This document shows positions 37,563 to 46,605 of a stretch of 64,000 bases of DNA, piece after piece. Both the position numbers and the translations under genes were made by a program. The notes below the pieces were generated by a model that had not been told where the DNA came from, searched no databases, and saw nothing but the letters and a program-made list of their open reading frames with translations. Origin of the DNA: Pantoea sp. At-9b (GTDB taxonomy: Bacteria > Pseudomonadota > Gammaproteobacteria > Enterobacterales > Enterobacteriaceae); NCBI RefSeq assembly GCF_000175935.2, contig NC_014837.1:930001-994000 (forward strand). The letters are read 5' to 3'. How positions within the stretch are numbered: the stretch's first letter is position 1; each line of letters opens with the position of its first letter.

Positions 37563-37636
37563 GCAAGATATGGCGCAAAAAATGGCATGTTAAGTACTCA
37601 TTTTTGGAAATGTTATTAACTTGTACCTCCTGATAT

Positions 37637-37720
37637 AAAAACCATTAAAACCACGCCAATAATTAAGGTGTAAATCACAGAAAATAAAAGAAACCATAAA
37701 AACCATAGATGCCATTAAAA
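37637..37720. promoter_or_regulatory. AT-rich ACCAT repeats upstream of citS (candidate CitB sites)
   Basis: The motifs AAACCATTAAAACCA, AAACCATAAAAACCAT and CCATTAAAAC recur within 84 bp, 85 to 170 bp upstream of citS. CitB/DpiA-type regulators bind AT-rich DNA, so these are plausible activator sites. The assignment is inference from position and repetition. Confidence 0.4.
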
Positions 37721-37805
37721 CTCCGGTTTTATTATGCATTCCCTCACATAACCTGCGCCATTAGCCCTTTACCCTGAAGGCACAAAATAACCAAGGGGCT
37801 TAATT

Positions 37806-39164
37806 ATGAGCACAACTGACGATTCGTTTTCTGTTACCTCTGAATCATTGGCGATTCAAAAGAAATCACTTAAGGACCGCTGGTGGCATATTATGGATAC
37901 CTGGAAAATCGGGATAATTCCATTGCCATTATTCCTGCTGGCCGGGGCGTTAATTGCTATCGATTGTTTTGGTGGCAAGTTACCCAGCGATATCGTGGTG
38001 ATGGTCGCGACACTGGCGTTTTTCGGTTTTGCCTGTGGAGAGTTTGGCAAACGTCTGCCGATTGTGGGTAAGCTGGGAGCCGCCGCGATTTGCGCCACCT
38101 TTATCCCTTCGGCGATGGTCTATTATGGCCTGCTGCCCGATGTGGTGGTGGAATCCACCACCAAATTCTATAAATCGACCAACATCCTTTATCTCTATAT
38201 CTGCTGCATTATTGTCGGCAGCATCATGAGTATGAACCGCACTACGTTGATTCAGGGCTTTCTGCGTATTTTCTTCCCGATGCTGTGCGGTGAAATCGTC
38301 GGCATGCTGGTCGGTATGGGCGTTGGCCTGATGCTCGGCATGGAACCCTTCCAAATCTTCTTCTTTATCATTCTGCCGATCATGGCCGGTGGCGTGGGTG
38401 AAGGTGCCATTCCACTCTCGATTGGCTACGCCACACTGCTGCATATGGATCAAGGTGTTGCACTCGGTCGCGTGTTGCCGATGGTCATGCTGGGTGGCCT
38501 GACAGCGATCATCATCTCGGGATGTCTGAATCAACTCGGTAAGCGTTTCCCGCATTTGACCGGGGAAGGCCAACTGATGCCGAACCGCAGCAATGGCGAC
38601 ACCAAAACGCCGGAAGCGGCACCGGGTAAAACCGATGTCACCACCATTGCCGCAGGGGCGCTGCTGGCGGTACTGCTGTACATGATCGGTATGCTCGGCC
38701 ACAAATTGATTGGTCTGCCTGCGCCGGTTGGCATGTTGTTTGTCGCGGTGCTGATCAAGCTGGCACACGGTGTTTCACCACGCCTGCTGGAAGGTTCGCA
38801 GGTGGTGTACAAATTCTTCCAGACCTCCGTGACCTATCCCATCCTGTTTGCGGTGGGTGTCGCCATTACGCCGTGGGAGGAACTGGTGCATGCCTTCACC
38901 ATCAATAATCTGCTGGTGATCGTCAGCACCGTTTCGGCGCTGGTCGCCACGGGTTTCTTCGTCGGCAAAAAGATTGGCATGCATCCTATTGATGTCGCCA
39001 TCGTCTCCTGCTGCCAGAGCGGCCAGGGCGGGACCGGGGATGTCGCCATCCTCACGGCGGGTAACCGTATGAGCCTGATGCCATTTGCTCAGATTGCCAC
39101 CCGTATTGGCGGTGCGATCAACGTCTCGGTATCGCTGCTTATCCTCGGTAATTTCCTCGTCTGA
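37806..39164 (+). CDS. citS: Citrate:sodium symporter CitS (2-hydroxycarboxylate transporter family)
   Basis: A 452-residue membrane protein with eleven or so hydrophobic segments. The two 2HCT re-entrant loop motifs are present: MAGGVGEGAIPLSIGYA and CCQSGQGGTGDVAILTAGNRMSLMPFAQIATRIGG. IGIIPLPLFLLAGALIAID opens the first membrane segment after a charged N-terminus. It imports citrate with sodium for fermentation. It is divergent from citAB and first in an operon with a FAH-family gene and citCDEFXG. Confidence 0.92.
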   Translation: MSTTDDSFSVTSESLAIQKKSLKDRWWHIMDTWKIGIIPLPLFLLAGALIAIDCFGGKLPSDIVVMVATLAFFGFACGEFGKRLPIVGKLGAAAICATFIPSAMVYYGLLPDVVVESTTKFYKSTNILYLYICCIIVGSIMSMNRTTLIQGFLRIFFPMLCGEIVGMLVGMGVGLMLGMEPFQIFFFIILPIMAGGVGEGAIPLSIGYATLLHMDQGVALGRVLPMVMLGGLTAIIISGCLNQLGKRFPHLTGEGQLMPNRSNGDTKTPEAAPGKTDVTTIAAGALLAVLLYMIGMLGHKLIGLPAPVGMLFVAVLIKLAHGVSPRLLEGSQVVYKFFQTSVTYPILFAVGVAITPWEELVHAFTINNLLVIVSTVSALVATGFFVGKKIGMHPIDVAIVSCCQSGQGGTGDVAILTAGNRMSLMPFAQIATRIGGAINVSVSLLILGNFLV

Positions 39165-39189
39165 TTCATGCATTACAGGAACGAAGAAT

Positions 39190-40053
39190 ATGAAACTTGC
39201 AAGCTTTGTCCATCAGGGAAAGCGTAGCTACGGCATCGTCAGGGATGATGGTGTGATCGATTTGGGCCGCCGTCTGGGTGGTCGCTACGCCGATTTAAAA
39301 TCGCTGCTCGCTGCCAACGCATTATCAGAAGCGCAGCTGCTCAGTGAAGAAGTACCGGATCTGCGCTTTAGCGATCTGGCATGGTTACCGGTGATTGATA
39401 ACCCAGGGAAGATTCTTTGCGTCGGCATGAACTACGCCGAAAAACGCAAAGAGTTTGATCAACACAACCCGGCACCGACGTTGTTTGTGCGTTTTGCCGA
39501 CTCGCAAACCGGCCATAATGCGCCGGTCCTGAAACCGCGCCATTCCAGCGAATTTGATTATGAAGGCGAGCTGGCGGTGATCATTGGTCAAAGTGGTGAG
39601 GATATCGCCCGTGAGGATGCGCTGAACCATGTGGCGGGCTACAGCTGTTATATGGATGGTTCGGCGCGTGACTGGCAGCACACCTGGTTTACCGCCGGAA
39701 AAAACTGGCGGCAGACCGGCGCATTTGGTCCGTGGATGACTACCGCCGATGAAATCCCGGACCCGCATCAGCTGGCGATCCGTACCTGGCTGAATGGCCG
39801 GAAGGTGCAGGATGACAACACCGCCAGCATGATCCACAACATCGCCGAACTTATCGAGTACATCAGCACCTTCACCAGCCTGCATGCGGGTGACGTCATC
39901 ATTACCGGTTCGCCGGGCGGCGTGGGTAAGAAACGCAATCCGCCGCTGTTTATGCAGGCAGGCGATCGCATCGAAGTGGAGATCGAAAATATCGGTCATC
40001 TCAGCAATGTGATCATGGATGCACCCGCGCACGCGCTGACGGCGACGCACTGA
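39190..40053 (+). CDS. Fumarylacetoacetate hydrolase-family protein, possible oxaloacetate decarboxylase
   Basis: 287 residues from MKLASFVHQGKRSYGIV; an upstream in-frame ATG lies inside citS. The FAH fold is clear: ILCVGMNYAEKRKEF, the metal-binding EFDYEGELAVIIG (Glu-x-Glu), GYSCYMDGSARDWQ, and VIITGSPGGVGKKRNPP. Members include acylpyruvases and the oxaloacetate decarboxylase FAHD1. It lies between citS and citC, where Klebsiella has oadGAB, and citrate lyase makes oxaloacetate, so a soluble oxaloacetate decarboxylase is a reasoned guess. Other activities of the family cannot be excluded. Confidence 0.75.
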   Translation: MKLASFVHQGKRSYGIVRDDGVIDLGRRLGGRYADLKSLLAANALSEAQLLSEEVPDLRFSDLAWLPVIDNPGKILCVGMNYAEKRKEFDQHNPAPTLFVRFADSQTGHNAPVLKPRHSSEFDYEGELAVIIGQSGEDIAREDALNHVAGYSCYMDGSARDWQHTWFTAGKNWRQTGAFGPWMTTADEIPDPHQLAIRTWLNGRKVQDDNTASMIHNIAELIEYISTFTSLHAGDVIITGSPGGVGKKRNPPLFMQAGDRIEVEIENIGHLSNVIMDAPAHALTATH

Positions 40054-40068
40054 GGCGCAGGCGAGATT

Positions 40069-41088
40069 ATGCAACCACGACCCCCCATCGACTTCCGCAT
40101 CGCGGAAGTCAGCGGTAATCCCCGGCGGCGCGAAACTATCCGCGCGCTGCTGGCGGATAGCGGATTAGGTATGGACAGCGACATCACCACTTTTGTTGAG
40201 GCCTGGTCGGACGATCGGCTGGTGGGCTGTGCCGGTCTTGTCGCTAACGTCATCAAATGTGTCGCCATTGATGAGCAGTGGCGCGGCGAAAATCTCAGCG
40301 CGCAGTTACTGGCAGAAGTGGCGCATCTGGCACTGGCGCGCGGGCATTTTCATTTGTTCCTGTGTACCCGTCCCTGCAACCGGGAGCGATTCCAGCGCAA
40401 CGGCTTTTGGCCGGTGGTGCAGAGCGGGGAGAACGCCATTCTGCTGGAAAACACCCCGTCAGGCATTCAGCGCTACTGCCGCTCATTGCAGGCCAGTCGT
40501 GTTGACGGGCAGCGTATTGGCGCGATTGTGATGAACGCCAACCCTTTTACGCTGGGACATCGTTATCTGGTGGAGCAGGCAGCAGCACGCTGTGACTGGT
40601 TGCATTTGTTTGTGGTCAGTGAAGACGCCTCGTTCTTCCCCTTTAGTGCCCGCTGGAAAATGGTGCAGAGCGGCACTGCCCACCTGCCGAATATCACTTT
40701 GCATGAAGGTTCTCAGTACATCATCTCGCGTGCCACCTTTCCGGCCTATTTCCTGAAAGAGAGCGGCAAAGTGCAGCAGGCGTGGAGTGAGATCGACTTG
40801 CTGTTGTTCCGCAACCATATCGCCCCGGCGCTGGGCATTACCCATCGCTTTATCGGTAGCGAACCCTTTTGTGAGATCACCCGCCAGTACAACCACAGCA
40901 TGCATCAACTGCTGACTGGCGCGGTCGAGGTGGTGGAAATCCCCCGAATCAAAGCGGCTGGCCATGCCATCTCGGCCTCGGAAGTGCGGCGCTTACTAAA
41001 AACACACCAGTTTTCCCGTATTCGGGAAATTGTACCGGATACCACTTTTGCGCATCTTGCAACCCATTACAGCGCGGAAGTTGCTTAA
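40069..41088 (+). CDS. citC: [Citrate (pro-3S)-lyase] ligase
   Basis: 339 residues. A GNAT-like N-terminal part (about 1-140, AGLVANVIKCVAIDEQWRGE) is followed by a nucleotidyltransferase domain with IGAIVMNANPFTLGHRYLVE (HxGH-type site, here TLGH) and SASEVRRLLK near the end. It acetylates the thiol of the citrate lyase acyl-carrier subunit with acetate and ATP, activating the complex. Sixteen bases follow the FAH-family gene and 17 precede citD. Confidence 0.92.
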   Translation: MQPRPPIDFRIAEVSGNPRRRETIRALLADSGLGMDSDITTFVEAWSDDRLVGCAGLVANVIKCVAIDEQWRGENLSAQLLAEVAHLALARGHFHLFLCTRPCNRERFQRNGFWPVVQSGENAILLENTPSGIQRYCRSLQASRVDGQRIGAIVMNANPFTLGHRYLVEQAAARCDWLHLFVVSEDASFFPFSARWKMVQSGTAHLPNITLHEGSQYIISRATFPAYFLKESGKVQQAWSEIDLLLFRNHIAPALGITHRFIGSEPFCEITRQYNHSMHQLLTGAVEVVEIPRIKAAGHAISASEVRRLLKTHQFSRIREIVPDTTFAHLATHYSAEVA

Positions 41089-41105
41089 AAATCAGGAATA
41101 TAAAT

Positions 41106-41399
41106 ATGAAAATTGTGAGGGAGGCACTGGCAGGAACCATGGAATCCAGTGACCTGATGGTAAAAATCGCCCCTGCGGGAGGCGACCTTGAAGTGGTGAT
41201 TCACAGCGAGGTGATCAAGCAGTTCGGCGACCAGATTCGCCAGGTGGTGCACAGCACGCTACGTGACATGCAGGTCCATCAGGGCTTAATCATCATCGAA
41301 GACAAAGGTGCGCTGGATTGTGTGATCCGCGCCCGTCTGCAAAGCGCCATACTGCGCGCCGCGCCAGATGCGGAGATCGATTGGGGGAAACTGCTATGA
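41106..41399 (+). CDS. citD: Citrate lyase acyl carrier protein (gamma subunit)
   Basis: 97 residues. [17 protein letters not shown] contains the serine (residue 14) that carries the triphosphoribosyl-dephospho-CoA-derived prosthetic group in known CitD. The rest is a small alpha/beta domain ending in EIDWGKLL. Its TGA overlaps the citE ATG (ATGA), so carrier and lyase subunits are coupled. Confidence 0.93.
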   Translation: MKIVREALAGTMESSDLMVKIAPAGGDLEVVIHSEVIKQFGDQIRQVVHSTLRDMQVHQGLIIIEDKGALDCVIRARLQSAILRAAPDAEIDWGKLL

Positions 41400-42271
41400 G
41401 GAAACTACGTCGTAGCATGCTGTTCCTGCCGGGGGCCAATGCGGCCATGCTCTCCACCGCGTTTATCTATCGGCCCGATTCGATCATGTTTGATCTGGAG
41501 GACGCGGTAGCGCTCCGGGAAAAAGATACCGCGCGTCTGTTGGTATTCCATGCGTTGCAGCACCCGATGTACCAGGACATTGAGACCGTGGTGCGTATCA
41601 ACCCCTTGCACACGCCGTTTGGTTTACCGGATCTGGAGGCGGTGGTGCGTGCTGGCGTTGATGTGGTGCGCTTGCCGAAAACCGATACCCCGGAAGATAT
41701 CTATGAACTGGAGCGCCACCTCGAACGAATCGAACTGGCCTGTGGGCGGGAAGTGGGGTCCACCCGGGTGATGGCAGCGATTGAATCTGCGATTGGGGTG
41801 ATCAATGCCGTCGCGATCGCGCGCAGCTCTCAGCGACTGATTGGCATCGCACTGGCGGCGTTCGATTACGTGATGGATATGCAAACCGAACGCGGCGACG
41901 GTACGGAGCTGTTCTATGCCCGTTGCGCGGTGCTGCACGCCGCGCGTGCTGCCGGAATCGACGCCTTTGATGTGGTGTGGTCCGACGTAAATGATGAAGC
42001 GGGTTTCCTGCGTGAAGTCGAGCTGATCCGCAAAATGGGTTTTAACGGTAAATCCTTGATCAATCCACGCCAGATTGATCTGCTGCACAACGCCTATGCT
42101 CCCACGCAACAGGAAGTCGATCATGCACAGCGCGTGATCGAAGCGGCGGAAGAAGGGGAACGTAATGGCCTCGGCGTGGTGTCGCTGAACGGCAAAATGA
42201 TCGACGCCCCGATTATTAATCATGCACAGATGGTGCTGGAACGTGCGGCGGCATCCGGCGTGCGGCGTTAA
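41396..42271 (+). CDS. citE: Citrate lyase beta subunit (citryl-ACP lyase)
   Basis: 291 residues from [19 protein letters not shown]; an upstream in-frame ATG lies inside citD. A HpcH/HpaI aldolase-fold enzyme: [45 protein letters not shown] and [13 protein letters not shown] are the family motifs with the Mg2+ carboxylates. It cleaves citryl-ACP to acetyl-ACP and oxaloacetate. Ten bases separate it from citF. Confidence 0.94.
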   Translation: MRKLRRSMLFLPGANAAMLSTAFIYRPDSIMFDLEDAVALREKDTARLLVFHALQHPMYQDIETVVRINPLHTPFGLPDLEAVVRAGVDVVRLPKTDTPEDIYELERHLERIELACGREVGSTRVMAAIESAIGVINAVAIARSSQRLIGIALAAFDYVMDMQTERGDGTELFYARCAVLHAARAAGIDAFDVVWSDVNDEAGFLREVELIRKMGFNGKSLINPRQIDLLHNAYAPTQQEVDHAQRVIEAAEEGERNGLGVVSLNGKMIDAPIINHAQMVLERAAASGVRR

Positions 42272-42281
42272 GGAAAAAATC

Positions 42282-43808
42282 ATGAATCAGACAGAACTTC
42301 TTCACGTTAATTTTCCGCATCTGCGTGAGTTAAAACCCTTTGCAAGCGCTCATTATGCCACGCCGTGGCTGGCGGATATCCATGCGAAACACACCCGTAA
42401 ATTGTGCGCTTCGCTGGATGACGCGATTGCACGCAGTGGCTTGCAGGATGGCATGACGATCTCCTTCCACCATGCGTTTCGCGAAGGTGATCAGGTTATC
42501 AACACGGTCGTGGCAGCGCTGGCACGCCTTGGATTTAAAAATCTGACACTGGCTTCCAGCTCTTTGATGACTTGTAACGATGCATTGATCGAGCATATCC
42601 GCAGCGGGGTGATCACCAGGATCTATACCTCCGGGATGCGCGGCAAACTGGCAGAGGCGATTTCTCATGGGCTGATGAAAGAACCGGTGCAGATCCACTC
42701 CCACGGTGGGCGGGTGAAATTGTTGCAGGATGGCGAATTGCACATCGATGTCGCGTTTCTCGGTGTGCCGTGCAGCGATGAGTTTGGCAATGCCAATGGT
42801 ACGCAAGGCCGATCCGCATGCGGCTCGCTGGGTTATGCGATGGTCGATGCCCGGTTTGCTGACAAAGTGGTGTTGCTGACCGAAGAACTGGTGCCGTTTC
42901 CCAATATGCCCGCCAGCCTCGGGCAGGAGCAGGTGGATCTTATCGTTCAGGTTGCCAGCGTGGGCGATCCGGCAAAAATCAGCGTCGGCGCGGCGCGGGT
43001 CACCAGCAACCCACGTGAACTGATGATTGCCCGCTATGCCGCTGATGTGATTGAGCATTCCGGCTATTTTCGCGCGGGTTTTTCCATGCAAACCGGTTCG
43101 GGCGCGGCGGCCACGGCGGCTACCCGTTTTATGGAAGAAAAAATGACGCGCCACGGGGTGAAAGCGCGTTTTGCCCTTGGCGGCATTACCGGTGGCCTGG
43201 TCGATCTGCACGAAAAAGGGTTGATCGAAAAATTACTCGATACCCAGTGCTTCGACAGCGAAGCGGCGGCCTCACTGCATCGCAACCCGAACCATGTGGA
43301 AATCTCCACCGATGTGTATGCCAACCCCGGCGGCAAAGCGGCCAGTTGCGATCAATTGGATGTGGTGATCCTCAGCGCGTTAGAAATTGACGTTGATTTC
43401 AACGTGAACGTGATTACCGGGTCTGATGGCGTGATGCGTGGGGCTTCGGGTGGTCACTGTGATGTGGCTGCCGCGGCAAACCTGACGATTGTGGTCGCGC
43501 CTTTACTGCGCAGCCGCATTCCAACGGTGGTAAAACGCGTGACAACCCGACTGACGCCGGGAGAGAGCATTGATGTGCTGGTGACGGACCACGGAATCGC
43601 GGTGAACCCGGCGCGTCCGGAAATCCGCGAGCGTTTGCTGGCGGCGGGGCTGAAAATTGTTGATATCGCTACGCTGTATCAGCGAGCGGTGTCGCTGACC
43701 GGGGAACCTAAACCGATCGCCTTTACTGACCGTATTGTCGGGGTGATCCGCTATCGCGATGGCAGCGTGATTGACGTTGTCCGCCAGGTTAAAGAGGACG
43801 ATCTATGA
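42282..43808 (+). CDS. citF: Citrate lyase alpha subunit (citrate-ACP transferase)
   Basis: 508 residues from MNQTELLHVNFPHLRELKPF, with AAGGAAAAAA upstream. A CoA-transferase-like protein: ISFHHAFREGDQVINTVVAAL, GMRGKLAEAISHGLM, and GGHCDVAAAANLTIVVAPLL. It exchanges acetyl for citryl on the carrier subunit. It overlaps citX by 4 bp. Confidence 0.94.
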   Translation: MNQTELLHVNFPHLRELKPFASAHYATPWLADIHAKHTRKLCASLDDAIARSGLQDGMTISFHHAFREGDQVINTVVAALARLGFKNLTLASSSLMTCNDALIEHIRSGVITRIYTSGMRGKLAEAISHGLMKEPVQIHSHGGRVKLLQDGELHIDVAFLGVPCSDEFGNANGTQGRSACGSLGYAMVDARFADKVVLLTEELVPFPNMPASLGQEQVDLIVQVASVGDPAKISVGAARVTSNPRELMIARYAADVIEHSGYFRAGFSMQTGSGAAATAATRFMEEKMTRHGVKARFALGGITGGLVDLHEKGLIEKLLDTQCFDSEAAASLHRNPNHVEISTDVYANPGGKAASCDQLDVVILSALEIDVDFNVNVITGSDGVMRGASGGHCDVAAAANLTIVVAPLLRSRIPTVVKRVTTRLTPGESIDVLVTDHGIAVNPARPEIRERLLAAGLKIVDIATLYQRAVSLTGEPKPIAFTDRIVGVIRYRDGSVIDVVRQVKEDDL

Positions 43809-44344
43809 CCATGATGACGCCCGTGCGAGCGGGCGTCAGTCTTACAGCGCTGCTGGCGGCGAAAGAGGTTCGCGCGGCGCGTCAGGCTGACTGGCTCTCT
43901 CGCTATCAACAACCGATTATCTCCCTGACGCTGGTGACGCCGGGTGCGGTGAAGGACAGCATCCGTTATCGCAACACCATGGGGGTGGCATTGCAGGCTT
44001 GCGACCAACTGCTTTGGCAGCATCGCTGGCCGGTGTTGGCCCACCAGGTATTGTGGCTGGAGACTGGCCCGGAAGCATTGTGGTGCGTGGAGCATCCGGC
44101 AGTGGAAATCAAAGCGCAGTGCGTTGAACTGGAACAAACTTTCCCGCTTGGCAGGTTGTGGGATTTTGACGTGTTTTGCCCGCAGCAGGGACAAATTGGG
44201 CGGCAATCGCTGGATTTGCACACCCGGCGTTGTCTGGTTTGTGATCAACCGGCGCATGGTTGCGCCCGTTCGCGTCGCCATCCGCTTGAAGAGGTTGTGG
44301 CGCGTGTGGAGAACATGATTGATGGCTGGTTTGCTCGCGATTAA
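43805..44344 (+). CDS. citX: Apo-citrate lyase phosphoribosyl-dephospho-CoA transferase
   Basis: 179 residues. The family motifs are YRNTMGVALQACDQLLWQ, GRLWDFDVF (the metal and nucleotide DFD) and RRCLVCDQPAHGCARSRRH. It attaches the prosthetic group made by CitG to the serine of CitD. In E. coli citX is separate from citG, as here. It overlaps citF by 4 bp and citG by 23 bp. Confidence 0.93.
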   Translation: MTMMTPVRAGVSLTALLAAKEVRAARQADWLSRYQQPIISLTLVTPGAVKDSIRYRNTMGVALQACDQLLWQHRWPVLAHQVLWLETGPEALWCVEHPAVEIKAQCVELEQTFPLGRLWDFDVFCPQQGQIGRQSLDLHTRRCLVCDQPAHGCARSRRHPLEEVVARVENMIDGWFARD

Positions 44345-45152
44345 TGTGGCCGAGCCAGACGTGCCCGGCCTGGCGGCGCAGGCGCTACGTCTGGAACTGG
44401 ATTTGACCCCCAAACCCGGGCTGGTGGATCGCGCCAATAACGGTTCACATCAGGATATGAACCATGCCCTGCTGTTAACCAGCATTGCGGCCATCACGCC
44501 ATGGTTGACGGTTTTTGCCAACATCGGGTTTGAGTATGCGCAGCATCCCGCAACGGAACAGTTGCGCCTGCTTCGTCCGGCGGGCATTGCCTGTGAGCAG
44601 GCGATGTTCGCCGCCACCGGTGGGGTGAACACTCACAAAGGCGGTATTTTTTCCCTGGGATTGCTGTGCTGTGCCGCCGGGCGTTTGCAGGGGCTGAACC
44701 GTGCGGTTGACGCGACCAGCCTGTGTCGTCAGGTCAGTGAGATCTGTTGCGGGCTGGTGGCGCGCGAACTGCTTAACCGCAAAAGCTGTTGCACTGCCGG
44801 AGAACGGCAGTTTCGAGACTATGGTTTGACGGGGGCGCGCGGTGAGGTCGAAAGCGGCTTCGCCACAGTTCGCAACGCCGTGCTGCCGTTCTGGCATCTG
44901 GAGCAGGGCGAGCGCCAGTTGCAGCACGCCTTACTACGCCTGATGGCGTCGAATCCGGACAGCAATCTGCTGTCACGTGGCGGTAGGGCAGGGTTGCGCT
45001 ATGTGCAGCGCTATGCCGCGCTGCTGCTGGCTACCGGGTGGGATAACGCCGCGCTGCGTCAGATGGATCAGGCGTTAATGGCTCGGCGTTTAAGCCCTGG
45101 CGGCAGCGCCGATCTGCTGGCCGTCGCCTGGGTGTTAGCGGCACTCGCTTAA
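44322..45152 (+). CDS. citG: Triphosphoribosyl-dephospho-CoA synthase
   Basis: 276 residues from the ATG at MAGLLAINVAEPD, which lies inside the end of citX; a TTG one codon upstream is the alternative. Family motifs: ELDLTPKPGLVDRANNGSHQDM, GGVNTHKGGIFSLGLL and ARGEVESGFATVR. It makes 2'-(5''-triphosphoribosyl)-3'-dephospho-CoA from ATP and dephospho-CoA for CitX. Last gene of the citrate operon; I saw no strong terminator directly after it. Confidence 0.92.
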   Translation: MAGLLAINVAEPDVPGLAAQALRLELDLTPKPGLVDRANNGSHQDMNHALLLTSIAAITPWLTVFANIGFEYAQHPATEQLRLLRPAGIACEQAMFAATGGVNTHKGGIFSLGLLCCAAGRLQGLNRAVDATSLCRQVSEICCGLVARELLNRKSCCTAGERQFRDYGLTGARGEVESGFATVRNAVLPFWHLEQGERQLQHALLRLMASNPDSNLLSRGGRAGLRYVQRYAALLLATGWDNAALRQMDQALMARRLSPGGSADLLAVAWVLAALA

Positions 45153-45294
45153 GCGTGGTTTTTGGTTACGTTCTGTATCTGGCATGGGCGGCGTTACAGA
45201 GCAATACATAACGCGCCATCGGCCAAATAAACCGGATACATCCGTGTGGTCTCCTGTGTTGGTTGTTATTTACCCCCTCACAGGAGCCACCATC

Positions 45295-45759
45295 ATGCTG
45301 CGTAGACTAATCCTCATTTCACCCATTTTGTTCTCATCTGCCACCTGCGCGTGGGCTGCCGAGCTGGGCGGCCTCAGTGCCGGTGATGTGCTGGGACCGG
45401 CCGCTGTCGCGCCATTAGAGAAACCACAGCCGCCAGCAAGGCTGATCGTCGATGCTCCACTGGCCGGGCCATTACGCAAAGGTGCGGTATTTATTCAGTA
45501 TCGCGCGGAGAACCTGCGTATTGAGCCAGTATTTGGCCCGGAAGCGTTAAAGGTCACGCCGCGTATCGGCCATATCCACGTCATTGTTGACGACAACCCC
45601 TGGCATTGGGCTGACGCCAGCGGTGAACCGGTGATTTTGGTGGGGCTGGCGGCGGGTAAGCACAAAGTGACCATCATCCTTGCTGATCCCACACATAAAC
45701 CGCTGGACAGCAAAACCGTGGAATTTACCGTGCCCGCGCAGGTAACCGCGCAGCATTAA
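45295..45759 (+). CDS. Secreted DUF6130-like protein
   Basis: 154 residues from MLRRLILISPILFSSATCAWAA, a signal peptide preceded by an AGGAG site; the longer frame from 45184 lacks a leader. The mature part holds GHIHVIVDDNPWHWADASGE and ADPTHKPLDSKTVEFTV, which I associate with DUF6130 from memory. A histidine-rich beta protein in the periplasm; no known function. Not obviously related to the citrate genes. Confidence 0.7.
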   Translation: MLRRLILISPILFSSATCAWAAELGGLSAGDVLGPAAVAPLEKPQPPARLIVDAPLAGPLRKGAVFIQYRAENLRIEPVFGPEALKVTPRIGHIHVIVDDNPWHWADASGEPVILVGLAAGKHKVTIILADPTHKPLDSKTVEFTVPAQVTAQH

Positions 45760-46605
45760 CCGATGGTTGAAGGAAGCGCGTGTATAACAGCTACGGGTGA
45801 CAGTGGAATAATGGTGACGGTGATAACGCCATGACAGAAATATTTTGGTACATCACCTTACATTATTCTCACTTTATTCCTGGTCTGGCGCGGGTCATTG
45901 CTAATCAATCGATAAATTCTTAATTCACGCTGGCTAATCTATTCCGCAATACCCCGGGTTTATAACCGATGCGGAAATTCCGGTTTGATATAGTGAGCAT
46001 TGACCTTATAACCGCGCCCGGTAAGATTGCCGGACAAAGTTTTGAAATAGATCGCATTTTTGAGGCCCCCAGCCTGTTGCGGCGCGGTCGCGATGTCCGC
46101 GCTGAAATAAACCCTGTTGCATGTTATGAGGAGTATTAACCGCTCCGGCGTAATAAAAATGCAGGACATACAGCAAGATCATTAATGTTGTGTCCGTAAT
46201 GAAACGGCCCATTTTTAGATGCACCTTTTCATTCCGGCACGGCAATTCAAGTGACTGAAATTCAACTGAACTCGAATGCGTGCAGCGTGGGTCTCTTTTG
46301 CCAAAAAAAAGTGAATTTACCTCGGGTATTTAACTGGCGACCGTCAGCCAGGGGCGGTAGCGTGTATTTTTCTTGCCTTCTCTCAATATTTAAATTGTCC
46401 TGTTTTTCTGGCGTAATTCTTAATAGGTGATTTTTATATCCTCCTTGTTTTTCTCCATTTTTTCATCTGAGGAAACTCCGAAATAAAGCGGGAATAAATC
46501 ATAAGGTGAATGCAAGCATCATGCGGACATAGCAATTTTCTGTAGCGGCGCGATTTATCACGCAGGCTGAATGGTATTTATTCGTTTCAATGAGCCAGAG
46601 GTCAC
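45760..46605. other. Intergenic region of 846 bp without a convincing gene
   Basis: Lower GC than the flanks. Two overlapping minus-strand frames of 69 and 79 codons (45960-46245) have neither a good Shine-Dalgarno nor a recognisable domain. A REP-like copy sits at 46542. It probably holds the promoter of the glycosyltransferase operon; I cannot assign a -35/-10 pair with confidence. Confidence 0.5.
46542..46563. repeat. REP-like element, copy 4
   Basis: GTAGCGGCGCGATTTATC followed by ACGC, a single degenerate half-palindrome 43 bp before the first glycosyltransferase gene. Confidence 0.65.

Noticed and set aside
33375..38000. A second att site matching the thrW 3' end
   Set aside because: I looked for a repeat of the tRNA 3' end (TTCGACTCCTATTACCGGCA) and saw none in this stretch; an integrated element cannot be delimited.
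45960..46245. Two overlapping minus-strand frames of 69 and 79 codons
   Set aside because: No Shine-Dalgarno, no domain, mutually exclusive frames in a low-GC intergenic region.
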